A stretch of DNA of 64,000 bases from Deltaproteobacteria bacterium. GTDB lineage: Bacteria > Myxococcota > Myxococcia > SLRQ01. This document shows, in pieces, positions 34,555 through 43,774 of this stretch. Position numbers and translations under genes: made by a program. The number at the start of each line of letters is the position of its first letter. The stretch's first letter is position 1. The notes below the pieces were generated by a model. That model was not told the DNA's origin, searched no databases, and saw only the letters and a program-made list of their open reading frames with translations. The stretch covers positions 1-64,000 of the forward strand of contig JARGFU010000011.1 in assembly GCA_029210625.1 (NCBI GenBank), given 5' to 3'.

Positions 34555-35418
34555 ATGGCTGCCTGGCGCCTGGTGGCTGCCACAGCCATCCTCCCTGCGC
34601 TCCTCGCCGCCTGCGCTGGCGGGGAGCCGCGGCCCCCCACGGATCCTCCCGGGTCCGAGACGCTCGAGCTGCGCCTGGCGCTCCTGCTCCCTCCCGAGCT
34701 GGAGGAGGACGCCGCCGAGGGCTTCGCCCGCAGCGTGACCGTGGTGATCGAGAACCGGGGCGAGCTGCCGGCCGTCGTCCTCTCCCTCGCGGCGGAGGGG
34801 ATGGGCAGCGGCGAGCGAGCGCTCTTCGTCCCGGGCCCCGAGGGCAGCGGGACGCTGCGGGCCTTCGGCTTCCTCCCCCCCGGCGAGAGCGTCCGCTACC
34901 GGCTGGGGGTGAGCTACCCCCGCGCCGGCTCGGGCCCCCTGCGCCTCTCGGCCCGGATCCGGCCCCTGTCCGCCGGGACCCCCGGAAAGGTGATGGAGGA
35001 GGTGATCCTCCCGGTGGAGGGCGAGGAGACGGGCCTCTCGGCGAGCGCGTCGATCAGCGTCGCGCCCCGCAGCTTCGACCTGGCGGCGGCCCGCGCCCGG
35101 GCCCGCGCGGCGGCGGGAGAGGAGCCCACCGAGGCGGCATACAGCCGCACCCTGGGGGGTTGGGTCCTCCTGATGCCCTCCGCCACCCTCCTGTGCACCC
35201 CGGGCGAGACCCGGGAGCTGACCGGTCTTTCCCTGGCCGCCGTCCACCTGATGGACCAAACTGGAGAGACCGTCCCGGTCCTCGACGGCGAGGGCCGGCT
35301 GCGGTCGGTTCCCAAGGGGCCGCTCCTGCTGCTCCTCCTGGAGGAGGCGCGGCGGGACGGCAAGACGATCAGCACCGGTGAGTACGCGGAAGGAAAGGAG
35401 GCCCTCGTTGTCGAATGA
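34555..35418 (+). CDS. Hypothetical lipoprotein
   Basis: 287 aa. The signal ends in a lipobox (ALLAAC, Cys about residue 20). The mature part is Pro/Gly/Glu-rich with beta strands (RSVTVVIENRGELPAVVLSL, then VRYRLGVSYPRAGSG), suggesting an Ig-like or beta-sandwich domain at 30-150. A C-terminal region contains a single Cys (LLCTPGETRELTG). It overlaps the DUF4159 gene by 11 bp, so it may belong to that operon. No enzyme motif was seen. Confidence 0.6.
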   Translation: MAAWRLVAATAILPALLAACAGGEPRPPTDPPGSETLELRLALLLPPELEEDAAEGFARSVTVVIENRGELPAVVLSLAAEGMGSGERALFVPGPEGSGTLRAFGFLPPGESVRYRLGVSYPRAGSGPLRLSARIRPLSAGTPGKVMEEVILPVEGEETGLSASASISVAPRSFDLAAARARARAAAGEEPTEAAYSRTLGGWVLLMPSATLLCTPGETRELTGLSLAAVHLMDQTGETVPVLDGEGRLRSVPKGPLLLLLLEEARRDGKTISTGEYAEGKEALVVE

Positions 35419-36175
35419 ACGCTCGCGCCTCCTCCTGCGCCGCGACCTCCTGCGCCTGGGCCTCGCCTCCCTCGCCGGCCTGCTCCTCCCCGGAAGGGCC
35501 GAGGCCTTCGGCGCCTCGAGCAAGCTGATCTTCGCCCTCCTCGATCACGGCAGCGATCCCGATCCGAGGCCGACGGCCCTGCGCCGCCTGGCCTGGGAGA
35601 TCGTGAAGCGCACCAGCATCGACTGCGAGCTGGACACGGTGCGGCTGAAGGCGAACTCCCCGGCCCTCTTCAAGCACCCCCTCCTGGTCCTCACTGGGCG
35701 GCAGGGGCTCCCTCCCCTCTCGGCGAGCGAGGCCGCCTCCCTGCGCCGCTACCTCACCTACGGGGGCACCCTCTTCGTGGACAGCACCGAGGGCGGCCCG
35801 GGCTCGGCCTTCGACCGCTCGGTGCGCGAGCTGCTCCTCGAGGTCTTCCCGAAGCAGCGGCTCGCGCCCATCGAGCGCGACCACGTCCTCTACAAGAGCT
35901 TCTACCTCCTCGAGAGCGCCGGCGGCCGCGTCGTGCGGCGCCCCTACCTCGAGGGGATCCAGCACGATGACCGCTACGCGGTGATCTACAGCCAGAACGA
36001 CTACCTGGGCGCCTGGGCCCGGGACGACCTGGGCACCTGGGAGATGGAGATGGACGCGCGGCGGCGCGAGCTCTCCTTCCGCTTCGGGGTCAACCTGGTG
36101 ATGTACGCCCTCTGCCTCGACTACAAGGACGACCAGGTCCACCTCCCCTTCATCCTCAAGCGGCGGAAGACCTGA
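35408..36175 (+). CDS. DUF4159 domain protein
   Basis: 255 aa from TTG 35408, chosen because AAGGAGG lies at ideal spacing; a GTG at 35378 has no RBS. The N-terminus RRDLLRLGLASLAGLLLPGRAEA looks like a Tat-type or Sec signal. The mature domain shows PLLVLTGRQGLPPLSASEAASL, GGTLFVDSTEG and DHVLYKSFYLL, which fit DUF4159, a class I glutamine-amidotransferase-like fold without the catalytic Cys. Such proteins occur with MoxR/DUF58/VWA (Bat-type) clusters, and a VWA-type membrane protein gene follows directly. Confidence 0.8.
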   Translation: MSNERSRLLLRRDLLRLGLASLAGLLLPGRAEAFGASSKLIFALLDHGSDPDPRPTALRRLAWEIVKRTSIDCELDTVRLKANSPALFKHPLLVLTGRQGLPPLSASEAASLRRYLTYGGTLFVDSTEGGPGSAFDRSVRELLLEVFPKQRLAPIERDHVLYKSFYLLESAGGRVVRRPYLEGIQHDDRYAVIYSQNDYLGAWARDDLGTWEMEMDARRRELSFRFGVNLVMYALCLDYKDDQVHLPFILKRRKT

Positions 36176-38472
36176 TGCCTCCCGCCCCTCCCGAGTTCAA
36201 CGACTGGACGGTGGCCCTGGGCACCTCCCTGCCCGGCTGGGCGCTGGCCCTGCTGATCGCGGGGCTGGGCGTCGCCTTCTATCGCGCCTCGCGGGGCCTC
36301 GCCCGCGAGCCCCGCCCCTGGCGGCGGCGCCTGCTCCTCTCCCTGCGCCTCTCGGCCTCGGTGCTCGTCGCCCTGCTCCTGCTGGAGCCCGCGATCCAGC
36401 TCCTCCAGGTGCGGCGGGTTAAGAACCGGGTGGCGGTGCTGGTGGACGTCTCCGAGAGCATGGGGCTGCCGGCCCGCGCCGGAGGGCCCTCCCGCCTCGA
36501 CGACGTCCGGGCGCTCTTCCAGCAGGCGCGGCCGGCCCTCGACGCGCTGGCCGAGGGCTTCGTCTTCGAGTTCTTCACCTTCGCCGAGCGCGCCACTCCC
36601 GGCACCCCGGCGGTCCTCGACACGGCGGCCGCCGACGGGCGCCGCAGCGACCTGGTCGGCGCCCTCGAGGCCGCCGCGGAAGGGGGCGCCGCCGGCCGCA
36701 AGCTGGCCGGCCTGCTGGTCTTCTCCGACGGCGCCGACACCGAGGCCCTCCAGGAGGGGCTCACCCCCGAGGTCCGGGATCGCCTCGAGGCCCTCGACGC
36801 CCCGGTCCACACCTTCCTGGCCGGCAGCGCTGACGCCCTGCAGGACCTGGCCGTCACCCGGGTGCAGGCCGACGCCTTCGCCTTCGTCCGCAACGCCCTC
36901 GAGGTCGACGCGACGATCCGCTCCCACGGCCTGCGCGAGCAGGAGGTGCCGGTGGTGCTGCGGCGGGAGGGCCGCATCGTCGCGCAGACCACCGCGAAGA
37001 TCGGCGCCGGAGAGGACGCGACCGTCACCTTCCGCTTCACTCCGGACACCACCGGGAAGTTCATCTACAGCGTCTCGGTGCCGGTGCTGGCCGGGGAGTC
37101 CCTCACCACCAACAACCAGCGCACCTTCATGCTGAAGGTGATCCGCGACCGGATCCGGGTGCTGCAGGTGGCCGGGCGCCCCTCCTGGGACGAGCGCTTC
37201 CTCCGGGGCCTCTTCAAGCGGGACCCCAACGTCGACCTGATCTCCTTCTTCATCCTGCGCACGAAGCAGGACGACACGACGGTGGCGAACTCCGAGCTCT
37301 CGCTCATCCCCTTCCCCACCGACGAGCTCTTCACCAAGCAGCTGAAGACCTTCGACCTCGTGATCTTCCAGAACTTCGACTACTACCCCTACGAGGTCGC
37401 CCGCTACCTGCGGAACGTCGCCGACTACGTGCGGGACGGCGGCGCCTTCGTGATGATCGGCGGCGAGAAGAGCTTCGGCGCCGGCGAGTACCAGGGCACC
37501 TACATCGAGGACATCCTCCCGGTGCTGGTGCCCGGCCGCGGCGCGCTCTCCGAGGATCCGAACCCCTTCGTCCCCCGCCTCACCGACGAGGGCCGCCGTC
37601 ACCCCATCACCCAGCTGGCCCGCCACGCCGCGGGCACCGAGCAGGTGCTGGCCTCGCTGCCCGAGCTGGAGGGGATGAACCTGGTGCGCAGCTTGCGCCC
37701 CGAGGCCCAGGTGCTGCTCGCCCACCCCTTCCTCCAGGTCGACGGCCAGCCGGCCCCGGTGGTGGCGGTCAGCCAGATCGGCCGCGGCCGCTCGATGGCC
37801 GTGACCAGCGACTCCACCTGGTTCTGGTCCTTGCCCGCCGCGGGCCAGGGCTCCGACCGGCGGGTCTACGACCGCTTCTGGACCAACGCCCTGCGCTGGC
37901 TGGTGCGGGATCCCGATCTCACCACCCTGCGCGTGCGCAGCCGCAAGGACGTCTACCAGCCGGGCGAGAAGGTCGAGCTGGAGGTCGCGGTGCGCGACCA
38001 GGACTACGGCGCCGCCCGCGGCGCCCGGGTGAAGGCCGAGGTCCTCGCCACGGACGGCAGCCGCGTCGCCCTCCTCGAGGGCACCGCCGGCGAGGACGGC
38101 GTCGCCACCCTGGAGACCACGCCCCCGACGCCGGGCGCCTACAAGGTCATCGCCTCGGCCTCCATGGCCGAGCGCCCCGACACCTCCCTGGGCCAGGAGG
38201 TGGGGGTCTTCGCCGTGCGCCGCACGAGCGTCGAGCTCCTGGATCCCGCGCCCCGGCCGGCCATCCTGGAGGCCATCGCCGAGGCCACGAAGGGCTCGCA
38301 TCACGCCCTGCCCCTCTCGAACCTGCCCGAGCTCGACCTGGTCGATCCCGAGATCGTCGAGGTCGGCCGGAAGAAGAGCGTCGACCTCTGGGATCGCTGG
38401 GGCTTCATCGCCCTGATCCTCGGCCTGCTCTCGACGGAGTGGTGGTTCCGCCGGCGCTGGGGTCACCTCTGA
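36175..38472 (+). CDS. Membrane protein with VWA-like and glutamine-amidotransferase-like domains
   Basis: 765 aa; the ATG overlaps the TGA of the DUF4159 gene. Two N-terminal membrane segments (about 20-40 and 60-80) are followed by a VWA-type domain with VLVDVSESMGL (residues about 90-100) and LVFSDGADTEA. A central beta domain (about 230-320) leads to an amidotransferase-like domain (RIRVLQVAGRPSWDERFL, then FVMIGGEKSFGAGEY). A CARDB/Ig-like region (580-690) and a C-terminal membrane helix (FIALILGLLSTEWWF) close the protein. It resembles BatA-associated proteins of Planctomycetes and Myxococcota, thought to work with MoxR ATPases; no moxR is in the window. Confidence 0.82.
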   Translation: MPPAPPEFNDWTVALGTSLPGWALALLIAGLGVAFYRASRGLAREPRPWRRRLLLSLRLSASVLVALLLLEPAIQLLQVRRVKNRVAVLVDVSESMGLPARAGGPSRLDDVRALFQQARPALDALAEGFVFEFFTFAERATPGTPAVLDTAAADGRRSDLVGALEAAAEGGAAGRKLAGLLVFSDGADTEALQEGLTPEVRDRLEALDAPVHTFLAGSADALQDLAVTRVQADAFAFVRNALEVDATIRSHGLREQEVPVVLRREGRIVAQTTAKIGAGEDATVTFRFTPDTTGKFIYSVSVPVLAGESLTTNNQRTFMLKVIRDRIRVLQVAGRPSWDERFLRGLFKRDPNVDLISFFILRTKQDDTTVANSELSLIPFPTDELFTKQLKTFDLVIFQNFDYYPYEVARYLRNVADYVRDGGAFVMIGGEKSFGAGEYQGTYIEDILPVLVPGRGALSEDPNPFVPRLTDEGRRHPITQLARHAAGTEQVLASLPELEGMNLVRSLRPEAQVLLAHPFLQVDGQPAPVVAVSQIGRGRSMAVTSDSTWFWSLPAAGQGSDRRVYDRFWTNALRWLVRDPDLTTLRVRSRKDVYQPGEKVELEVAVRDQDYGAARGARVKAEVLATDGSRVALLEGTAGEDGVATLETTPPTPGAYKVIASASMAERPDTSLGQEVGVFAVRRTSVELLDPAPRPAILEAIAEATKGSHHALPLSNLPELDLVDPEIVEVGRKKSVDLWDRWGFIALILGLLSTEWWFRRRWGHL

Positions 38473-38640
38473 GAAGTTCTCCGACCTGCGACTGTTCCCT
38501 ACATCTCCTACAGCGACAGGGCGATCCCCGATCGCCTAGACTGATCCGCGAGTGGGCGGGGGGCTCGATCACACGCAACCCACACCGACCTGCCGCGCTC
38601 CTTTCGGTTTGCTCCCCCGAGTAGAGAGGACGGTGTCGGC

Positions 38641-40226
38641 ATGGTGAAGGCCCCCCCCGGTTCTAGCCGCTCTGATCGTCTGCAGTGGGGCCTTGCTTCC
38701 GGCTGAGACCGAGGCGGCGCTCGGCTGTCCCGCAGGCAAGGTCGAGGTGATCACCGACTGCTCGGCCTCGCTCCTCGATGAGGGCTGGTCGCCCGACCTC
38801 CGGCAGGCGCCCTGGTCGGTGAGTTCCGACGGCAGCCACTGCATCGTCGAGGCAGACGCGGGCGGGCGCATCGGGATCTCTCGTTTCGATTCCATCACCG
38901 GACTCGCAGAACTCTACCGGGTAGCGTTCCGGGTACGGGTAGAGGACCTGGTGCCCACCGCACAGGGTGGAGTCACCTTGCTGGGAACCTCCCAGGACAA
39001 GCAGATCCGCCTGGACGTCAACGGCCCCAACGGCAGCAGCAGCACCATCTACCTGGTGGGGGACCCGGTGCCCTTCTCCCTCGACGTCCGGGTGGAGCAC
39101 GACTTCGAGCTCCTGGCCGAGCGGGACGGAGTGGTGACCCTCCACGTGGACGGGGCCCCTGCGAAGTCCATGCCCTGGGCGAACCTCCTGGACGAGACCG
39201 CGGTGCCCGCCGACCAGATTCTGTCGCGGATCCTGGTGGTGGACGCCACGGCAACCTACGACTTCATCGATATCGAAGCCTGCGAACCGGGCCCCGCGGA
39301 AAACCTCCAGATCTCGATCCGCACGAGCATCGACCCCGGGGCCGAGAACACCCCCCTGCGAGGCGGCACGGGTCAGACCCTGGCCGGGATGGAGCGGCTC
39401 TACGGCACGGCCGAGCGCACGGAACTGTACCTACGCAGCGATCCCGGTAACCCGACCACGGAGCGCATCGTGACAGTCTCGCAAGTGCCCGAGCTGGTGA
39501 TCCTGGCAACGACGGTTGCCGACGACTCGGTCCGACCGCTGCTGGCCTACGACACCCCGGAGGGCTGGCTGACCGAGATGCGGGTGGTGCTCACGGACCT
39601 CTGGATAGACATCGACGGCGAGACCCATCCGGGATTCCAACGGAGCAGTAGTTGACTGCGAATCCCGCTTTCAGACGCTACCGAATCAGCCACCGCCCAC
39701 GCAGGAGTGGGGTGATGAGTTCCAAGTCTACTGCCCCACCGATATGGACCTCGCGTGGATTACCATGAGCCCAGCTCCGATGGCGGGCTCGGTGGCAGCC
39801 TCGTTTCCCATTCCCGGCGAACGGACCCGTCTGGAGCCATGGACCATAGACGAAGAGTTCGGAGGAGAGGGCTGGTATCCCGTACGAACGGAGTTCCCTG
39901 ACGGGATTCGCTCGAACTCCGGCGCCGCAGGTTGCGAGAGCGTGAGCTCTCGTGGGTCTCGTGCTGCCTTTCTGATGCTGTTCTTGATCCCCGTGTTCTT
40001 CCGGCGCCTCATTCAATTGGAACCGGGCAGGCAGCAAGAACACCCGGAAGCAAGGGCCTACAGACCGGCCAGGAGGCAGAGGGCGGCGGCGGCGAGCCCG
40101 GCGAGGGCGAGGAGGAAGCCGAGGCAGCCGCAGCCCAGGCAGCCCCCCTTCCTCTCCAGGGTCGCCCGGAAGAAGGCCCGGCCGGCGGACTGCCCGATGA
40201 GGGGGAGCGCCGCGATGGCGACCTGA
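38641..40226 (+). pseudogene. Secreted surface protein with MYXO-CTERM-like tail, broken by two frameshifts
   Basis: ATG 38641 reads MVKAPP and soon stops. Removing one base from the C8 tract (38651-38658) restores a signal peptide (VLAALIVCSGALLPAETEA) leading into the frame open to 39655. That frame has LamG-like strands (LYRVAFRVRVEDL, VRVEHDFELL). At about 39631-39633 a second one-base slip joins a frame giving DSNGAVVDCESRF and ending with GCESVSSRGSRAAFLMLFL then IPVFFRR: a Cys, a membrane helix and basic residues, as in MYXO-CTERM sorting tails. The stop at 40226 overlaps the convergent gene, so the end is decayed too. Base composition is less GC-rich than the neighbours. Confidence 0.6.
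38651..38658 (+). repeat. C8 homopolymer in the signal-peptide region
   Basis: Eight C residues follow GAAGG. With eight, the frame closes 22 codons after the ATG; with seven, it opens through a full signal peptide into the 38693-39655 frame. A slippage-prone tract at this place could act as an on/off switch or be a simple lesion. Confidence 0.7.
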
Positions 40227-40468
40227 CCGGCGGTCCGGCGCCAGCGCTCGCGCTCCTCCTGCTCCAGCTTCTTCTGGAGGATCGCCTTCTGCACCGCCAC
40301 CCGCTCCCGGTACTTCATCTCCTCCCGCGTGCGGACCACCTCCAGCTCGCCCTCCTCGGGCAGGAAGCGCAGGTGGGCGCCGCAGTACTCGCAGAGGGCC
40401 TCGACCTCGCCCAGGGGCAGCTCGAGGGGGGCGGCGCAGTTGGCGCAGTTGCGGGTCTCGGTGGTCAT
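40058..40468 (-). CDS. Zinc-ribbon protein with C-terminal membrane anchor
   Basis: 136 aa from ATG 40468. A zinc ribbon (NCANCAAPLELPLGEVEALC followed by EYCG) occupies residues 7-40. A charged helix follows (KYRERVAVQKAILQKKLEQ), and then a Cys/Gly-rich hydrophobic tail (GGCLGCGCLGFLLALAGLAA). It is probably an inner-membrane protein with a cytoplasmic ribbon. Function unknown. TAGATT lies 10 nt upstream of the ATG. It is divergent from the methyltransferase gene. Confidence 0.65.
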   Translation of the reverse strand: MTTETRNCANCAAPLELPLGEVEALCEYCGAHLRFLPEEGELEVVRTREEMKYRERVAVQKAILQKKLEQEERERWRRTAGQVAIAALPLIGQSAGRAFFRATLERKGGCLGCGCLGFLLALAGLAAAALCLLAGL

Positions 40469-40478
40469 GGGCCGCCCC

Positions 40479-40484
40479 AATCTA
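40479..40484 (-). promoter_or_regulatory. Candidate -10 element (TAGATT) for the 40468 gene
   Basis: TAGATT on the minus strand, 10 nt before ATG 40468. Confidence 0.35.
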
Positions 40485-40546
40485 CCTCCGGGAGGCGCGA
40501 GGGAGCAGCCCCTCGCACCGGGGCTGGCCTCAACGGGCCACCGGTC

Positions 40547-40552
40547 TAGACT
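40547..40552 (+). promoter_or_regulatory. Candidate -10 element (TAGACT) for a leaderless methyltransferase transcript
   Basis: TAGACT ends 7 nt before ATG 40560 with no Shine-Dalgarno; the divergent partner 40468 has the same arrangement. Confidence 0.4.
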
Positions 40553-40559
40553 CGCCGCC

Positions 40560-41165
40560 ATGACGGATCACTTCCAGGACAAGGCGGCCGACTGGGACGC
40601 GCGGGACACCGTGCGCGAGCTCTCGCGGGCGGTGGGGGCGGCCATCCTCGAGCGCGCGCCCCTCGCCGCCGGACAGCGGGTCCTCGACTTCGGCGCCGGC
40701 ACCGGCCTCATCGCCGCGCAGGTGGCCGCCCGGGTCGAGCGGGTCACGGCGGTGGACGTCTCCCGGGCGATGCTCGACGCCCTGCTCGCCAAGCCCGAGC
40801 TCGAGGGGAAGGTCGAGGCGGTCTGCCAGGACATCCTCGAGGCGCCCCTCGGCCGCAGCTTCGACGGCATCGTCAGCGCGATGGCGATGCACCACGTCGA
40901 GGACACGGGGCGGATGATCCGCAGCTTCGCCGACCACCTCGCCCCCGGCGGCTTCGTCGCCCTCGCCGACCTCGACCTCGAGGACGGCACCTTCCACCCG
41001 GCGGACGTCGAGGGGGTCTTCCACCAGGGCTTCGACCGCGCCGCCCTCGGCGCGACCCTCGAGGCGAGCGGCTTCGTGGACGTCGACTTCGCCACCGCCC
41101 ACACCGTCGAGAAGGAGGGCGGGAGCTACCCCGTCTTCCTCGTCCTCGCGCGCAAGGCCTCATGA
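40560..41165 (+). CDS. Class I SAM-dependent methyltransferase
   Basis: 201 aa. Motif I is VLDFGAGTGLIAAQVA (residues about 40-55), followed by VTAVDVSRAMLD (motif post I), QDILEAPLGRSFDGIVSAMAM (motif II/III) and HLAPGGFVALADLDLEDG. This is a complete small-molecule-type methyltransferase of the Methyltransf_11/25 kind. The acceptor is unknown. The gene overlaps the oxidoreductase gene by ATGA, so both may act on related small molecules. Confidence 0.85.
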   Translation: MTDHFQDKAADWDARDTVRELSRAVGAAILERAPLAAGQRVLDFGAGTGLIAAQVAARVERVTAVDVSRAMLDALLAKPELEGKVEAVCQDILEAPLGRSFDGIVSAMAMHHVEDTGRMIRSFADHLAPGGFVALADLDLEDGTFHPADVEGVFHQGFDRAALGATLEASGFVDVDFATAHTVEKEGGSYPVFLVLARKAS

Positions 41166-42244
41166 GCGCGGCGAGGCCCTTCGAGCCCCTGACGCTGCGG
41201 CACGGCCCGGACTGGCCCAACCGCTTCATGCTGGCGCCGCTGACCAACCGCCAGAGCCACGCCGATGGCACGCTGGGCGAGGACGAGCTCACCTGGCTCG
41301 CCCGGCGGGCCGAGGGCGGCTTCGGGCTGACCATGACCTGCGCGGCCCACGTCCGCGAGCGCGGGGTGGGCTTCCAGGGCCAGCTCGGCATCTGGAGCGA
41401 CCGCCACCTCGAGGGCCTGAAGCGGCTCGCCGATGCGCTCGCCCGGACGGGGACTCACTCGGCGGTGCAGCTCCACCACGCCGGGCTGCGCACCCCGCCC
41501 GACCTGATCGAGGGCGCCCCCGAGGCCCCCTCCGACGACCCGGAGACCGGCGCCCGCGCCCTCGACGCCGACGAGCTCGAGCGGGTGAAGGACGACTTCG
41601 TCGCCGCGGCGAGGCGGGCCGAGCGCGCGGGCTTCCACGGGGTGGAGCTCCACGGCGCGCACGGCTACCTCCTCTCCCAGTTCCTCAGCCCGGAGCAGAA
41701 CCACCGCCAGGACCAGCACGGCGGATCGCTGGAGAACCGCTCCCGCCTCCTCTTCGAGCTCGTCGACCGCATCCGGGACGAGTGCGGGGCCGGCTTCAGC
41801 CTCGGCGTCCGGCTCTCCCCCGAGCGCTTCGGCCTGCGCCTGGAGGAGATGAAGGAGGTCGCCCGCCGGCTCCTCGGCGAGGGCAAGATCGACTACCTCG
41901 ACCTCTCGCTCTGGGACGTCTTCAAGCTGCCCGAGGAGGACCCCCACGGTGACCGGACCCTCCTGGAGCACTTCACCTCCCTGGAGCGCGGCGAGGTGAA
42001 GCTCGGCGCCGCCGGCAAGATCCTCACCGGCGGGGACGTCCGCCGCGCCCTGGCGCTGGGGCTGGACTTCCTGGTGATCGGACGGGCCGGGATCCTGCAC
42101 CACGACTACCCCCGCCGGGTGGAGGCCGATCCGGACTTCGAACCCGTCGCCCTGCCGGTGAGCGTCGACCACCTGCGCTCCGAGGGGGTCGGCGAGGCCT
42201 TCGTGGACTACCTGCGCCTGAGGGAGGGCTTCGTCGCGCCCTAG
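41162..42244 (+). CDS. NADH:flavin oxidoreductase (old yellow enzyme family)
   Basis: 360 aa, a single FMN-barrel domain without the iron-sulfur extension. RFMLAPLTNRQSHADG holds the FMN-binding strand. SAVQLHHAGLRTPP and GVELHGAHGYLLSQFLSP are the substrate His and barrel motifs. NHRQDQHGGSLENRSRLLFEL is nearly the family signature (RxDxYGGSlENRxR). VKLGAAGKILTGGD and LDFLVIGRAGI bind the FMN phosphate. OYE enzymes reduce activated C=C bonds of enones and related compounds. It is coupled to the methyltransferase gene upstream. Confidence 0.92.
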   Translation: MSAARPFEPLTLRHGPDWPNRFMLAPLTNRQSHADGTLGEDELTWLARRAEGGFGLTMTCAAHVRERGVGFQGQLGIWSDRHLEGLKRLADALARTGTHSAVQLHHAGLRTPPDLIEGAPEAPSDDPETGARALDADELERVKDDFVAAARRAERAGFHGVELHGAHGYLLSQFLSPEQNHRQDQHGGSLENRSRLLFELVDRIRDECGAGFSLGVRLSPERFGLRLEEMKEVARRLLGEGKIDYLDLSLWDVFKLPEEDPHGDRTLLEHFTSLERGEVKLGAAGKILTGGDVRRALALGLDFLVIGRAGILHHDYPRRVEADPDFEPVALPVSVDHLRSEGVGEAFVDYLRLREGFVAP

Positions 42245-42260
42245 CGAGTCGCCCCGCGCC

Positions 42261-43706
42261 TCACTCGCAGACCTCCGCGACGCAGGTGCCCGGCTCCACC
42301 CGCAGCCGGCAGGTGAAGCCGGCCGCGCACTCGAAGAGGCAGGCCTCCCCCTGTGCGGGGATGAGGACACAGGTGAGGTCGTTGCCGCTCGCGTTGACGC
42401 AGGCGAGGCCGGGGCCGCACTCGTTGCCGCCCGGGCAGGGATCCCCCGCGCCCCGCCACGCCGCGCAGGTCTGCCCCGCGCCGTGGTCGCAGAAACCGTC
42501 CCGGCAGAGGTAGCCGCTCTGGCAGGGCTCACCCACGCCGGGGCTCGCCTGGCAGGTGCCGCCCACGCAGCCGTGACCGGGCTGGCAGTTGACGTCCGCC
42601 GCGCAGGCCTCGCCGGCGCCCACCGGGGCGCCGCAGGTGCCCTCCCCCTTGGCGAAGGAGAAGCAGGTCAGCGGTGGGGCGCACTGGGCCGTGCCCATCA
42701 GGCAGGGCTCGCCCTCGCCCGGCAGCGGCTGGCAGGTGCCCCCGGTGGGATCGCAGCCGAAGCCGGCGGCGCAGTCGCTGGCGAAGGTGCAGGGCTCGCC
42801 CGCGCCCGCGCCGGGCAGGCACCGCTCGGCCGAGAGATCGCAGCGCAGGCCGTCCGCGCACTGGGCGGTGTCGAGGCAGGGCTCGTAGGCCTGCGCCTTC
42901 TCGCCGCAGGTGCCCGCGAGGCGCTTGCCCTCGCAGCGCAGGCCCTCGGCGCAGTGGGGGTTACCGAGGCAGGCCTGGTCGGCGCCGACCCGGGCGACGC
43001 AGGTCTGGAGGTCCAGGTTACAGGCCGCCCCCTCGGCGCAGCTCCCCGGCAGGGTGCAGGCGCTCCCCTCGGGGATCCCCGCGGCACAGGTGCCGCCCGC
43101 CTCGCAGAAGAGCCCCTCGGTGCAGTGCCCGGCGGCGGTGCAGGCGCCCCCCTCTCCGCGCGGCGCGCCGCAGACCGGGCTGGCCCCGGGCAGGCAGACC
43201 AGCGCGTCGGCGCAGGGCAGGGTCGCGGCGCAGACCTCTCCCGCCCCGGAGGGAAGGGTGCAGGTGGAGACCCCGGTGACGCCGGGGGTGCAGACGCCCT
43301 CGCCGCCGGCGCAGGGAGCGCCCGCGCTCACCTCGGCGCAGGGCTCACCGGCCGCGGCGGTGTCCCGGAGGGGCTCGCAGGCCTGGCCGGGCGCCGGCTG
43401 GCGGCAGCCCTGCCCGGCGTCGGCGATCGCCTGCTCGCAGGCCGCGAGGCCCTCCGCGTCGAGCTTCACGGCGCCGGAGTCGAGGGCGTCCACCAGCGCC
43501 TCGGCGTCCTCCCGGCACGCGGCGCTTTCGCGCTCCACGCAGCTGGCGTCGGCCCCGCAGCAGCTCGCCTGGACCTCGCAGCGGGCGGTGGCCAGGCGGG
43601 TGCACAGCTCGTCCACCTGCTTCTTGCCGTCCGAGCAGCCGAGGACCCCCAGGAGCAGGGCCAGGCCCAGGATCGGCTCGACGGGATGGTTCCTGCGACG
43701 CAGCAT
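42261..43706 (-). CDS. Cysteine-rich repeat lipoprotein
   Basis: 481 aa; RBS GGAGG. The signal ends in a lipobox (LLGVLGC). An N-terminal domain with paired Cys (residues 30-110) precedes about eight or nine units of 30-40 residues, each with four or more Cys. They follow the pattern GxPC...C..GL.C......TC (for example EPCLDTAQCADGLRC, GDPCPGGNECGPGLAC). These resemble EB or Dickkopf-like modules common in large, often predatory, Myxococcota. Likely a disulfide-stabilised outer-surface stalk; ligand unknown. Confidence 0.8.
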   Translation of the reverse strand: MLRRRNHPVEPILGLALLLGVLGCSDGKKQVDELCTRLATARCEVQASCCGADASCVERESAACREDAEALVDALDSGAVKLDAEGLAACEQAIADAGQGCRQPAPGQACEPLRDTAAAGEPCAEVSAGAPCAGGEGVCTPGVTGVSTCTLPSGAGEVCAATLPCADALVCLPGASPVCGAPRGEGGACTAAGHCTEGLFCEAGGTCAAGIPEGSACTLPGSCAEGAACNLDLQTCVARVGADQACLGNPHCAEGLRCEGKRLAGTCGEKAQAYEPCLDTAQCADGLRCDLSAERCLPGAGAGEPCTFASDCAAGFGCDPTGGTCQPLPGEGEPCLMGTAQCAPPLTCFSFAKGEGTCGAPVGAGEACAADVNCQPGHGCVGGTCQASPGVGEPCQSGYLCRDGFCDHGAGQTCAAWRGAGDPCPGGNECGPGLACVNASGNDLTCVLIPAQGEACLFECAAGFTCRLRVEPGTCVAEVCE

Positions 43707-43774
43707 GCTTCCTCCGCGGACATTGGAAACACAAAGCCCGGGTCCCTGGAAGTCGAGCGGCGCTCTCGGGCTGC

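Noticed and set aside
39744-40226. Separate small gene starting MDLAWITMS
   Set aside because: The frame is open upstream to about 39633 with protein-like sequence continuing the surface protein, so it is the C-terminal part of a frameshifted gene, not an independent one.
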